Positions 1-6,817 are shown, counted from the stretch's first letter. The stretch: 45,407 nucleotides of DNA from an uncultured Eubacteriales bacterium (GCA_900549545.1 URPA01000011.1:1-45407), one strand, 5' to 3'. Program-made: numbers and translations. Notes: generated from the letters alone by a model not told the origin.

Positions 1-139
1 CTGCTGCAGGCTGCGCAAGCTGCTCCGCCATCGCCGCGGCGGAGGTCACCTCCACCCGGTTCGACGCGGCAAACGCGCCTGGCGCAAGCGTCAGCAGCAG
101 GCTGAAGATCAACAGAAGGCTGAGGAATGTCTTTTTCAT
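1..139 (-). CDS. Secreted protein, N-terminal fragment only (runs off the window)
   Basis: Reading leftwards from the ATG at 139 gives MKKTFLSLLLIFSLLLTLAP followed by GAFAASNRVEVTS. This is a textbook Sec signal peptide: a Lys-Lys start, a leucine-rich core and cleavage after AFA (about residue 25). The mature part begins with SNRVEVTSAAAMAEQLAQPAA and then leaves the window, so no family can be named. The start is supported by AAGGAG six bases upstream of the ATG. A TATAAT-like string lies just before this Shine-Dalgarno, but it is too close to the start to be the promoter. The protein is exported; its function is unknown from what is visible. Confidence 0.75.
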   Translation of the reverse strand, partial: MKKTFLSLLLIFSLLLTLAPGAFAASNRVEVTSAAAMAEQLAQPAA

Positions 140-400
140 AGGAACTCCTTATTATATGTGTCTGTGTGGAAGCGGGCCGTCATCCAGCCCAGCTTGTCAA
201 AAGACCTCGTAGAGTTTCACCGCCGGAGCGGTGAAAGAAAATTCAATCATTTTCTCCGGCGACATGTGCGGCGGAGAAAATACTGCTCGGCCTGCAAACG
301 TGCGAGTTGGGCGCCTTTGGCGGACAGCGAGTGCGCTGCAGCAGGCCGCAATCCTACTCTGTCAAAAAAGCTTTGCTTTTTTGACAGACTCAGCGGGCTG
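140..400. repeat. Gene-free stretch with stacked palindromes
   Basis: No gene is supported here. It holds at least three inverted repeats: TTTCACCG/CGGTGAAA (215-236), a TTTTCTCCG/CGGAGAAAA pair (about 250-280), and a perfect GTCAAAAAAGC-TTT-GCTTTTTTGAC hairpin at 361-385. The last one lies 15 bases beyond the stop of the lysozyme gene, with a T-run in its 3' arm on the minus strand, so it can serve as that gene's terminator. The same GTCAAA...TTTGAC design recurs at 3706-3736 and, with a different stem, at 26471-26503. Confidence 0.6.
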
Positions 401-1261
401 TCATCCCGACGTGATCGGGATATACCAGATATTCCGGTCCACCGCCGTGGCAATGCCGTCCACCGTACCGGTAAAGGTATATTGCCAGAAGGTGTGCGCA
501 TAGTAGAAATCGTCCCACGCGCCCGTGCCGCTGACCCAGAAGGTGTAGTCCGTGAGCTGCGACAGGTCGTAATCATAATATCCCTGCCAGCGGGAAAAAT
601 AAATGCACGGCTCGTAGCCCGCCCCGGCGATGATCTCGCAGAACGCCCTGGCGCACGCAGTGGTCTCCGCACCGGTCATGCCGTCCGTGCGGATCTCGCC
701 CGACACGCCGCCGATCGGCTCCCAGTCGAACACCAGCGGCAGGGTGATTTTGAAGTCCTTCGCCGCATCCAGCAGCCAGCGCGCCTCAATCTCGGCCTCC
801 TCGACCGTGACCGCCTGCGAGAAGAAATACAGCCCGACGCGCAGCCCCGCGTTCAGCGCGCCCTGCGCGTTTTCCCGGAAGCGCTCATCCTCGGTGATGC
901 CGCCGTCGGTGTAGCCGCGGTAGCCCGCGCGGATCATGGCGAATTCCACGCCCGAGGCCGCGACCGCCGCCCAGTCGATCTCCCCCTGATAGTACGACAC
1001 GTCCACGCCCTGCGCCGCACGGCAGGCCGTGCCGCCGTAGCGCACCACTTCGCCGTCCAGGGAGAAGTCCGCCTGCGTCAGCGCGCTCACGGGTACCGCC
1101 GGTTTCGGGGTGATCCAGTCGTTCGCCGCGCCGTTGAACACCTCGACCATGCCCGCGTGCGGGTCCGGCTCCTCGCGTCTACAGCCGCACAGGGCCACGC
1201 AAAGGGCCAGCGCCAGCAGCAGGGCGAGTCCTTGTCTGCATTGTCTGTGAATCTGTTTCAT
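401..1261 (-). CDS. GH25-family lysozyme-like lipoprotein
   Basis: Predicted peptidoglycan hydrolase (N-acetylmuramidase, glycoside hydrolase family 25) anchored outside the membrane as a lipoprotein. The N-terminus MKQIHRQCRQG, a hydrophobic stretch and the lipobox ALCGC mark a signal peptidase II site near residue 25. The GH25 barrel starts at GVDVSYYQGEIDW (an early strand carrying the catalytic-face Asp). It continues through FAMIRAGYRGYTDGG and GLYFFSQAV to LVFDWEPIGG, where the DWE motif carries the catalytic acid residues of the family. At 286 residues it is a normal length for a single GH25 domain plus signal. The ATG at 1261 gives the signal peptide directly. A GTG six codons upstream is possible but would overlap the predicted promoter. 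No Shine-Dalgarno is seen before the ATG (see the promoter entry). Family assignment is firm; the substrate is inferred. Confidence 0.88.
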   Translation of the reverse strand: MKQIHRQCRQGLALLLALALCVALCGCRREEPDPHAGMVEVFNGAANDWITPKPAVPVSALTQADFSLDGEVVRYGGTACRAAQGVDVSYYQGEIDWAAVAASGVEFAMIRAGYRGYTDGGITEDERFRENAQGALNAGLRVGLYFFSQAVTVEEAEIEARWLLDAAKDFKITLPLVFDWEPIGGVSGEIRTDGMTGAETTACARAFCEIIAGAGYEPCIYFSRWQGYYDYDLSQLTDYTFWVSGTGAWDDFYYAHTFWQYTFTGTVDGIATAVDRNIWYIPITSG

Positions 1262-1267
1262 ATCGAC

Positions 1268-1296
1268 AGTATACCACACGATCCGCGCCGACGCAA
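1268..1296 (-). promoter_or_regulatory. Sigma-A promoter for the GH25 gene, possibly leaderless
   Basis: On the minus strand TTGCGT (1291-1296), a 17-base spacer and TATACT (1268-1273), preceded by TGG, form an extended -10 promoter. Only six bases separate the -10 from the ATG at 1261, so transcription would begin at or within the start codon. Confidence 0.5.
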
Positions 1297-1304
1297 ACCC
1301 CCTG

Positions 1305-1520
1305 TCAGCTCCGCGTCCGGTCGTAGTAGCGCGCGAGAAAATTCGCGGTCGAGAGCGTGGCCGTGGCCATGTCCTCCAGATGCATGATGCGCACGCGCAG
1401 CGCGTGCTTGCTGTGCTCGTTCAGGCGCGCCGTGCGAAGCTCGCGTTGGAGCTGTTCGGCGCGTACGCGGCAGGCTGTGCCGCTGTCCCGGTATTGTTTT
1501 GAAAGTTCTTCTAAGTTCAT
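1305..1520 (-). CDS. Small conserved hypothetical protein (71 aa)
   Basis: The start at 1520 (MNLEELSKQYRDSGTACR) is fixed by GGAGGAG seven bases upstream; longer readings lack a ribosome site. The protein is highly charged, with no signal or membrane segment. It looks mostly alpha-helical, with Arg/Glu-rich heptad-like stretches (RAEQLQRELRTARLNEHSKH) ending in LARYYDRTRS. I recall small proteins of this look in Clostridia but know no function. It lies between the lysozyme gene (44 bases from its ATG, same strand) and the divergent tRNA promoter. It is probably cytoplasmic. Confidence 0.65.
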   Translation of the reverse strand: MNLEELSKQYRDSGTACRVRAEQLQRELRTARLNEHSKHALRVRIMHLEDMATATLSTANFLARYYDRTRS

Positions 1521-1576
1521 GGTTTCTCCTCCATAAAGTCCCCGCAGGATCCACTGAAATTCTTCAAAAATTTTTG

Positions 1577-1605
1577 TTGACAAACAAAAGGCGGTTTGCT
1601 ATTAT
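1577..1605 (+). promoter_or_regulatory. Promoter for tRNA-Thr/tRNA-Tyr
   Basis: TTGACA (1577-1582), 17 bases, TATTAT (1600-1605) with TGC directly before the -10. It lies 17 bases before the first tRNA. Confidence 0.75.
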
Positions 1606-1622
1606 ATCTAGGCCGGTGTTGT

Positions 1623-1698
1623 GCTGGTATAGCTCAGTTGGTAGAGCAGCTGATTTGTAATCAGCAGGTCGGGGGTTCGAGTCCGTCCACCAGCTCCA
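1623..1698 (+). tRNA. tRNA-Thr (anticodon TGT)
   Basis: Cloverleaf: acceptor GCTGGTA, D-arm GCTC/GAGC with AGTTGGTA loop, anticodon arm GCTGA-TTTGTAA-TCAGC giving anticodon TGT, short variable loop AGGTC, T-loop TTCGAGT, and encoded CCA. Two positions do not pair as written: A7 against C66 in the acceptor, and a G-G opposition in the T-stem (GGGGG/CCGTC). The rest is regular, so the gene is probably functional. Confidence 0.9.
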
Positions 1699-1841
1699 AC
1701 GTCGGAGCAGACTGCGGATCGTCCCGCTTCCGGCTAAAGCCGAAAGCTTGCTCCCTCCGTCGCTCCTCCTTTCTCGCGCCAAACCCGCTGCGCTGGGCTT
1801 TGCCGCGAATAACGAGAGGCAGGTTTTTCCAAACTTAATAT

Positions 1842-1926
1842 GGGGGAATTCCAGAGTGGCCAAATGGGGCAGACTGTAAATCTGTTGGCAATGCCTTCGG
1901 TGGTTCGAATCCACCTTCCCCCACCA
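1842..1926 (+). tRNA. tRNA-Tyr (anticodon GTA)
   Basis: Class II tRNA with acceptor GGGGGAA/TTCCCCC, anticodon loop CTGTAAA (anticodon GTA), long variable arm around TTGGCAATGCC, T-loop TTCGAAT and encoded CCA. It follows tRNA-Thr by 143 bases and is probably co-transcribed. The spacer holds no gene, only a small CGGCT/AGCCG hairpin. Confidence 0.95.
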
Positions 1927-2070
1927 AAACAAAAATCCGTTCTCACAAGAGAGCGGATTTTTGTTTTGTATTTTTCATTATTCATTATTCAATATTCATC
2001 ATAGCGGATTTTTGTAATGAAAAATGAAGAATGAAACCGCTTCGCTGATGAATAATGAATAATTGATTCT
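1927..2070 (+). terminator. tRNA terminator followed by AT-rich repeat
   Basis: The hairpin ACAAAAATCCGTTCTC/GAGAGCGGATTTTTGT (1929-1964) followed by TTTT ends the tRNA transcript. It is followed by iterated TTCATTATTCAATATTC-type sequence that contains a second CGGATTTTTGT and its inverted counterpart (AATGAATAATGAAGAATG). The same arrangement occurs after tRNA-Leu at 42411-42540. Confidence 0.75.
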
Positions 2071-2508
2071 TCATTTCCCCTCATGATACGCCGCGAACAT
2101 CACCCAGAACAGCACACCCGCGAGGGCGAGGGCACAGCCAAGGCCGGTATAGAAAAAGGCGATGAACACATCGGGCACAAGCCCCGAGGAGCGAAGCCAG
2201 ATGCCGCCGCCCATCATGAAGGCCATGATGAGATACGCCTTCAAATCAAAAAAGTGCCACACGGGGCGAAACTCTTCCTTATAGCCCTTGATGCGCCTCG
2301 TGTGCTTGACGCTCATCTTGTAAAACATCAGCCCGAAGGCACAGAAAACGAGGATTGACAGCAGCACATGCCACAGTTCCACCCGCGACAGCCGCCCGTA
2401 AGAGATGACGCCAAGCCGGGCCACATTGAAGCCCGCCAGCAGCCACACGCAGCCGGCAACCGCCAGCAGTGTGCGCTTTTTCACATGGAAAACAGACCGC
2501 CTTTTCAT
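2071..2508 (-). CDS. Predicted four-span membrane protein
   Basis: A 145-residue protein starting MKRRSVFHVKKRTLL, with AGGAGA eight bases before the ATG. Four hydrophobic segments are visible: about residues 13-31 (LLAVAGCVWLLAGFNVARLG), 45-64 (WHVLLSILVFCAFGLMFYKM), 91-106 (AYLIMAFMMGGGIWLRS) and 112-138 (FIAFFYTGLGCALALAGVLF). A basic loop (KHTRRIKGYKEEFR) sits between spans 2 and 3. The pattern suggests a small inner-membrane protein of the kind often left uncharacterised in Clostridia. I recognise no family and no catalytic motif. It faces away from the divergent phosphoesterase gene. Confidence 0.7.
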   Translation of the reverse strand: MKRRSVFHVKKRTLLAVAGCVWLLAGFNVARLGVISYGRLSRVELWHVLLSILVFCAFGLMFYKMSVKHTRRIKGYKEEFRPVWHFFDLKAYLIMAFMMGGGIWLRSSGLVPDVFIAFFYTGLGCALALAGVLFWVMFAAYHEGK

Positions 2509-2572
2509 TGGCTTTTCTCCTTCCGTAATAATTGCCCATTATTATATTCGGCTTGTTCCCCGCTGTCAACGC

Positions 2573-2601
2573 TGGAAATATATCTGCGGGCATGGTATAA
2601 T
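2573..2601 (+). promoter_or_regulatory. Promoter for the metallophosphoesterase gene
   Basis: TGGAAA (2573-2578), 17 bases, then TATAAT (2596-2601) with an extended TGG. The start codon follows 30 bases later. Confidence 0.65.
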
Positions 2602-2631
2602 AGCCCCACTACGCCAAAGAGGATTTCCACC

Positions 2632-3651
2632 ATGTATAACAAATGCACCCAAACTGACGCCGAAACATTCATAATGGAGATACCTGCTGACCGGCAGTTC
2701 AGAATCTTGCAGCTCACTGACCTGCACCTGGGCTTTTCCCGTCTGTCAGGAGCAAAGGACGCGCTTGCGCTCTCGGCCGTGCGGGAGACTGTCAGCAAGG
2801 CCCGGCCTGACCTCATCGTCCTCACCGGGGACTCGATATTTCCCTTTCTGCCGCTGGCCGGGACGATTGACAACCGCATGCAGGCACAGAGGCTCATAGA
2901 GTTCATGGACGGCTTTGAGATGCCGTACACGCTGGTTTTCGGCAATCACGACAGTGAAATTTTCTCCCGCTGCCGAAAGGAGGAGCTTGCAGAGCTCTTC
3001 AAGGCCGGGAGATACTGCATCTTCACCGAGGGCCGCGGGGAGCTTACAGGCGTGGGCAATTTTATTATTGAGCTTGCCGACAACACAGGGAAAGTCATTC
3101 TCCTGCTGGTGCTGCTCGATTCCAATATGTACTGCCGGGGCAGCTGGTTTTTCAGCGGCTTTGATGGGATACATGCCGACCAGACCGATTGGTGCATGCG
3201 CCGGCTTGACGCGCTGCGCAGCGAAAACCCTGACATCAAAGCCATGGCCTTCTTCCATATGCCGCCGCGTGAATTTAAAGAGGCCTATGAGAGAATGAAG
3301 CTCGGCGACCGGAGCGTCATATACCGGCACGGGAGCATCGCCGAAACGGGCGAGTATTTCGGCATCTCGAAGCTCAAAAGCCCGTTTTTTGACCGGGCGG
3401 TGGAAAACGGCGTCATCAAGTGGCTCTTCTGCGGGCATGACCACATGAACACACTCTCTCTTGTGTATAAGGGAATCCAGATGACATACGGAATGTCGAC
3501 AGATTATCTCAGCTATAAAGGTATTGAAAAGAGCTATATTCAACGCGGCGGCACGCTCATAACGCGCGCCACTGACGGCACGGTGGATATAAAAATGCTC
3601 CCGCTCGGCCCGGTTGTGTCGACCAGGGTTCGCGGTGTGAAAGAGCGGTAA
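2632..3651 (+). CDS. Calcineurin-like metallophosphoesterase
   Basis: Predicted two-metal phosphoesterase of the calcineurin-like family, 339 residues. Metal-binding motifs appear in the expected order: LTDLHLGF (D-x-H), LTGDSIF (GD), FGNHDSE (GNHD), the His of AFFHMPP, and FCGHDHMN (GHDH). No signal peptide is present, so it should act in the cytoplasm. The mid-section motif HMPPREFKEAYE resembles the DCR2/YkuE-like branch of the family, which acts on unknown phosphomonoesters or diesters. The ATG at 2632 follows AGAGGA by eight bases and lies just after a good promoter. An open frame continues upstream but has no support. The gene stands alone between its own promoter and a strong terminator. 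Confidence 0.87.
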   Translation: MYNKCTQTDAETFIMEIPADRQFRILQLTDLHLGFSRLSGAKDALALSAVRETVSKARPDLIVLTGDSIFPFLPLAGTIDNRMQAQRLIEFMDGFEMPYTLVFGNHDSEIFSRCRKEELAELFKAGRYCIFTEGRGELTGVGNFIIELADNTGKVILLLVLLDSNMYCRGSWFFSGFDGIHADQTDWCMRRLDALRSENPDIKAMAFFHMPPREFKEAYERMKLGDRSVIYRHGSIAETGEYFGISKLKSPFFDRAVENGVIKWLFCGHDHMNTLSLVYKGIQMTYGMSTDYLSYKGIEKSYIQRGGTLITRATDGTVDIKMLPLGPVVSTRVRGVKER

Positions 3652-3666
3652 TTTGAACGATAACAT

Positions 3667-3699
3667 AAAACTCCCTTCGGCGCTGCCGAAGGGAGTTTT
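3667..3699 (+). terminator. Terminator after the phosphoesterase gene
   Basis: AAAACTCCCTTCGG, loop CGCTG, then CCGAAGGGAGTTTT: a 14-bp stem with A and T flanks, usable on both strands. Confidence 0.85.
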
Positions 3700-3980
3700 C
3701 AGCTTGTCAAAAAAGTCCTACAAGGACTTTTTTGACCGCTTCAACCGCCGAGCGTTTTGAACTAATTCAAAACGCTGCTTCGCCCGAAAAGCCCGTAAAT
3801 ACGGTCTTTTCTGCGGCGGGTTATTGTACACGAGGTGGGCCTGTCTCGCTGAGGCTCGGTCACGGCGCGGCTCTGATATGCCACCGGCATATCATTCACT
3901 ACCGCGCCGCCGCTTCGCTACCCCTCGAGCACCCCCGCTGCTTCTTTATCTTCACTTCTTTGCATAGGTTTTTTACAGCC
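3700..3980. repeat. Gene-free stretch with two perfect palindromes
   Basis: It contains GTCAAAAAAGTCC-TACAA-GGACTTTTTTGAC (3706-3736, 13-bp stem) and AGCGTTTTGAA-CTAA-TTCAAAACGCT (3751-3776, 11-bp stem). The AGCTTGTCAAAA lead-in is shared with position 191. Beyond these I see no gene up to the stop of the HTH gene at 3981. Confidence 0.6.
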
Positions 3981-4319
3981 TCAACATAATTCTTCCTCCT
4001 GCTGGGAGAGCAGAAATGAAATATATTTCGCGGCGGCATCGCGGTTTTCCGAGGAGAGCTTGCTCCAGCGCGATAAAACCGTTTTTTGCTCATCAGTCAA
4101 TTGTGTCTGTTCGTTCTCCCCCTCAAAAAACTGGGAAAGGGTAATGCCAAAGCCATCACAGATGCGGACGAGCGTTGACAGCGATGGAGAATTTGACTTA
4201 TGCAGCATGGTGCACAAGGTCGAATATGTTATGCCGCTCTCTTTTGCCAGACGATAGATTGTCCAGGAGCGCTCATCACACAAGTCCTTTATCCTCCCTA
4301 TCACTTCATTCTCCTGCAT
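3981..4319 (-). CDS. XRE/Cro-like helix-turn-helix regulator
   Basis: A 112-residue DNA-binding protein. Residues 4-60 form an HTH_3-type domain: NEVIGRIKDLCDERSWTIYR, then LAKESGITYSTLCTMLHK (recognition helix) and SLSTLVRICDGFGITLSQFF. The C-terminal half (TDEQKTVLSRWSKLSSENRD) is helical, as in short SinR/PlcR-like regulators, and may mediate dimerisation. The ATG at 4319 is chosen because AGGAGGG lies eight bases before it; the longer frame has no ribosome site and crosses the promoter region. It is transcribed away from a 64-residue membrane peptide gene. The shared intergenic region holds a perfect palindrome over the divergent promoter, so autoregulation and control of the peptide gene are likely (inference). 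Confidence 0.88.
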   Translation of the reverse strand: MQENEVIGRIKDLCDERSWTIYRLAKESGITYSTLCTMLHKSNSPSLSTLVRICDGFGITLSQFFEGENEQTQLTDEQKTVLSRWSKLSSENRDAAAKYISFLLSQQEEELC

Positions 4320-4397
4320 TGCGCATCCCTCCTCTGATGGTTTTATTTTACCCAGAGCGGCGGATTGTCGATAGATGTTAAAACCCGATACACTCAA

Positions 4398-4426
4398 TTG
4401 ACAATATATCGGTTTTACGATATATT
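4398..4426 (+). promoter_or_regulatory. Promoter with embedded operator-like palindrome
   Basis: TTGACA (4398-4403), 17 bases, TATATT (4421-4426) drives the membrane peptide gene. A perfect inverted repeat AATATATCG-GTTTTA-CGATATATT (4403-4426) fills the spacer and the -10. A weaker minus-strand pair TTGTCA/TAACAT overlaps the same DNA and could serve the HTH gene. A repressor bound here would block the plus-strand promoter. Confidence 0.7.
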
Positions 4427-4465
4427 TGTTTGGGTTTTTTAGCAAACAATGTGGGGAGAAAAGCA

Positions 4466-4660
4466 ATGGGTTTCAGTGTCATATTGCTTATAATTATTTT
4501 TTGCGTCTTTGTAGTTATTATCAGTGTTGCCGACAAAAAATTTGCTGCGCAGTCGGACGCAGCCGACAGCCCGGAATTTCAAAAAGCCGCCGAAAATAAG
4601 GGCGGCAGCGTCAACGTGGTGGAGCATACGGGCAATTATAATAGCCGCTGCGGAGATTGA
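4466..4660 (+). CDS. Small single-span membrane peptide (64 aa)
   Basis: ATG at 4466 preceded by GGGGAG eight bases upstream, and downstream of a strong promoter. Residues 1-22 (MGFSVILLIIIFCVFVVIIS) are one hydrophobic helix. The remainder (VADKKFAAQSDAADSPEFQK and on to NYNSRCGD) is polar. There is no lipobox and no clear signal-peptidase I site, so it is probably an N-terminally anchored small membrane protein. No family is recognised. Its position divergent from an HTH regulator and the palindromic operator suggest a regulated stress, toxin-like or signalling peptide (inference only). It could also be a small membrane regulator. Confidence 0.62.
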   Translation: MGFSVILLIIIFCVFVVIISVADKKFAAQSDAADSPEFQKAAENKGGSVNVVEHTGNYNSRCGD

Positions 4661-4692
4661 GGGTATGACCCGGACTCTTTTGACTTTTGTGA

Positions 4693-4721
4693 TGGAATAA
4701 GCTCCTGCGCTGTGTTATAAT
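4693..4721 (+). promoter_or_regulatory. Promoter for the glycerate kinase gene
   Basis: TGGAAT (4693-4698), 17 bases, TATAAT (4716-4721) with TGT before the -10. It has the same TGGAAW/extended -10 layout as the promoter at 2573. Confidence 0.6.
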
Positions 4722-4743
4722 ACCGCCGGAAGGAGGCTCAGCC

Positions 4744-5976
4744 ATGAACCATAACCTGCGGAAGGACGCGGAACAGATCATCTGCCGCGCACTCAGGGCC
4801 GTTCAGCCGGATGCGGCCGTGCGCCGGACATTGGAGAGCTACACGTCCGGCAAGGGGCGCTGTATACTCGTCGCCATCGGCAAGGCCGCGTGGCAGATGG
4901 CCAAAGCCGCTGTTGATACGCTGGGCCGGGTGGATGGCGGCATTGTAATCACCAAGTACGGCCACAGCAAGGGCGATATTCCGGGGCTTTTGTGCCTTGA
5001 GGCCGGGCACCCGGTGCCCGATGAAGGCAGCTTCTCGGCAACTGAAAAAGCGCTGGAGCTGACAGGCAGCCTCAGCGCTGATGACACGGTTGTATTCCTC
5101 ATCTCCGGCGGCGGAAGCGCGCTGTTTGAGCTGCCCCTCATCCCCGGAGATGAGCTTGCCGGCATTACCCGGCAGCTTCTCGCCCGCGGCGCGGATATTG
5201 TTGAGATAAACTGCATCCGCAAACGGCTCTCCGCCGTCAAGGGTGGGCGCTTCGCGCTGCACTGCGCCCCGGCGCGGGTGTTGAGCATAGTGCTCAGTGA
5301 TGTGCTGGGCGACCCTTTGGACAGCATCGCCAGCGGCCCGGCCTACCCGGACGGCAGCGACTGCGCCATGGCAAGGGCCATCGCCGAAAAATACGCGCTC
5401 GAGCTGTCGGACAAGGCCCGCGCGCTTTTAGACGTGGAGACGCCGAAGAGCCTTGACAACGTTGAAACGCACATCAACGGCTCCGTCCGTGAGCTGTGCG
5501 CCGCGGCGGCGGAAGCGGCATCGGAGCTGGGCTATGAACCGCTATACCTGACTGACCGCCTCAGCTGTGAGGCGCGGGAGGCGGGACGATTCTTAGCCGC
5601 CATTGCGCGCAGCCATGCGGAGGGCGGCAAGAGCCTTGCATTCATCGCCGGTGGTGAGACGGTTGTGCACCTGACAGGCTCCGGTCTTGGCGGGCGCAAT
5701 CAGGAGCTGGCGCTGGCCGCCTGCGAGGGCATAGCGGGGCTAAATAACGCGGCGGTTTTCTCTCTGGGAAGCGACGGGACCGACGGGCCGACCGACGCCG
5801 CCGGCGGCTATGTGGACGGCGGCAGCCTTGCCGCGCTCAAGAGCCACGGCTTGGAGCTGCACAAAGTGCTGCGCGATAACAACGCCTACCACGCGCTCAA
5901 AACCATCGGCGGGCTTATCATCACCGGCCCCACCGGCACAAATGTAAACGATGTTTCAATAGCACTGATAAAATAA
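4744..5976 (+). CDS. Glycerate 2-kinase, type 2 (GckA/TtuD, MOFRL family)
   Basis: Predicted cytosolic enzyme that phosphorylates D-glycerate with ATP to 2-phosphoglycerate, feeding glycolysis from glycerate or serine/hydroxypyruvate breakdown. It has 410 residues, the normal length. The N-terminal glycerate-kinase domain shows VAIGKAAWQMA, EAGHPVPDEGS, LISGGGSALFE and CIRKRLSAVKGGR, then VLSDVLGDPLDSIASGP. The C-terminal MOFRL domain shows FIAGGETVVHLTGSGLGGRN, QELALAACEGI, FSLGSDGTDGPTDAAGG and TGPTGTNVND. The ATG at 4744 has GGAAGGAGG upstream. The gene stands alone and converges on the SDR gene at a shared terminator. Confidence 0.92.
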   Translation: MNHNLRKDAEQIICRALRAVQPDAAVRRTLESYTSGKGRCILVAIGKAAWQMAKAAVDTLGRVDGGIVITKYGHSKGDIPGLLCLEAGHPVPDEGSFSATEKALELTGSLSADDTVVFLISGGGSALFELPLIPGDELAGITRQLLARGADIVEINCIRKRLSAVKGGRFALHCAPARVLSIVLSDVLGDPLDSIASGPAYPDGSDCAMARAIAEKYALELSDKARALLDVETPKSLDNVETHINGSVRELCAAAAEAASELGYEPLYLTDRLSCEAREAGRFLAAIARSHAEGGKSLAFIAGGETVVHLTGSGLGGRNQELALAACEGIAGLNNAAVFSLGSDGTDGPTDAAGGYVDGGSLAALKSHGLELHKVLRDNNAYHALKTIGGLIITGPTGTNVNDVSIALIK

Positions 5977-5984
5977 GCTTTAAT

Positions 5985-6020
5985 AAAAGCCCGGCGGTTC
6001 GTCCGAACCGCCGGGCTTTT
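5985..6020. terminator. Bidirectional terminator
   Basis: AAAAGCCCGGCGGTTC-GTCC-GAACCGCCGGGCTTTT, a perfect 16-bp stem between the convergent glycerate kinase and SDR genes. Confidence 0.92.
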
Positions 6021-6031
6021 ATTATGTTCAT

Positions 6032-6805
6032 TTACAGATAACACCCGCAATCGCAGTCAATGGCCTGACCGGTAATAATCCGGGATTCGTCGCTCGCGAG
6101 GAAGATGAGGATATTCGCAATGTCCACATCCTTGCAGATACCAACGTCGATATCCGAGTGCTTATCGACGATGTTATAAAACTCCTCGGCGGCCTCGCTG
6201 CGCTCCTGCCGGAGCTGCTCCTTGGTCATCGGCGTCCACACGGTGCCGGGGCAGACGCAGTTTGCCCTGATGCCCTTGCCCGCAAAGCGCAGGGCGATAT
6301 GCCTTGTCAGGGACACTATCGCGCCCTTGGAGGCCACATACACCGCGCCGCCGCAGCCGAGCTTTGCGGAGATGGACGCAACGGAGACGATGTTGCCGCT
6401 GCCCTGAGCGAGCATATACTTGCAGGCCTCGCGCGTGATGGCCATGGTGCCCTTGACGTTGATGCCGGTGACAAAATCATAGTCCCGGTCGGTAAACTCC
6501 TCAATGGGCTTGAGGCCCTTTTCGAGCACGCCCGCGCAGTTGACAAGCACGTCGATCCGCCCGAAGCGCTCCTTCGCGGCAGCCATGAGCTTCGCGTCAT
6601 CCTCGGCGCTGGTAATGTCCCCCCGGAGGAAGATGGCCTCGGTCCCACGCTTTTCAGCCTTGGCGAGGATTTTTTCCTTATTTGAGTCGGCAATATCCGT
6701 CAGCACGAGCTTTGCGCCCTCGGCGGCAAAAAGCTCCGCCGTTTTCATGCCAATGCCGGAGTTTGCGCCGGTTATGACGCATACTTTTCCTTCAAGTCTC
6801 CCCAT
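6032..6805 (-). CDS. Short-chain dehydrogenase/reductase (SDR)
   Basis: Classical SDR of 257 residues. The NAD(P)-binding motif is GANSGIG (13-19), with an Asp (VLTDIAD) after strand beta-2 that usually favours NAD(H). The structural motif is NCAG (89-92). The active site is a Ser in SVASIS (141-146) and Y156xxxK160 in YVASK. The C-terminus LASDESRIITGQAIDCDCGC follows the family pattern (usually DGG). Substrate cannot be read; 3-oxoacyl-ACP reductase-like and sugar or alcohol dehydrogenases share this layout. It has GGAGAG seven bases before the ATG and lies 12 bases after the DnaJ-domain gene, as last gene of the operon. Confidence 0.9.
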   Translation of the reverse strand: MGRLEGKVCVITGANSGIGMKTAELFAAEGAKLVLTDIADSNKEKILAKAEKRGTEAIFLRGDITSAEDDAKLMAAAKERFGRIDVLVNCAGVLEKGLKPIEEFTDRDYDFVTGINVKGTMAITREACKYMLAQGSGNIVSVASISAKLGCGGAVYVASKGAIVSLTRHIALRFAGKGIRANCVCPGTVWTPMTKEQLRQERSEAAEEFYNIVDKHSDIDVGICKDVDIANILIFLASDESRIITGQAIDCDCGCYL

Positions 6806-6817
6806 GATTCTCTCTCC

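Noticed and set aside
120..175. TATAAT just upstream of the first gene as its promoter
   Set aside because: It lies immediately before the Shine-Dalgarno, leaving no room for a leader that would include it, and no -35 is found at the right distance.
158..1387. A 409-codon open frame on the plus strand over the lysozyme gene
   Set aside because: It is the antisense reading of a clear GH25 gene, has an Arg/His/Ala-rich composition and no ribosome site.
1305..1583. Longer 92-residue version of the small protein
   Set aside because: The upstream in-frame start has no ribosome site and would run into the tRNA promoter; the ATG at 1520 has GGAGGAG.
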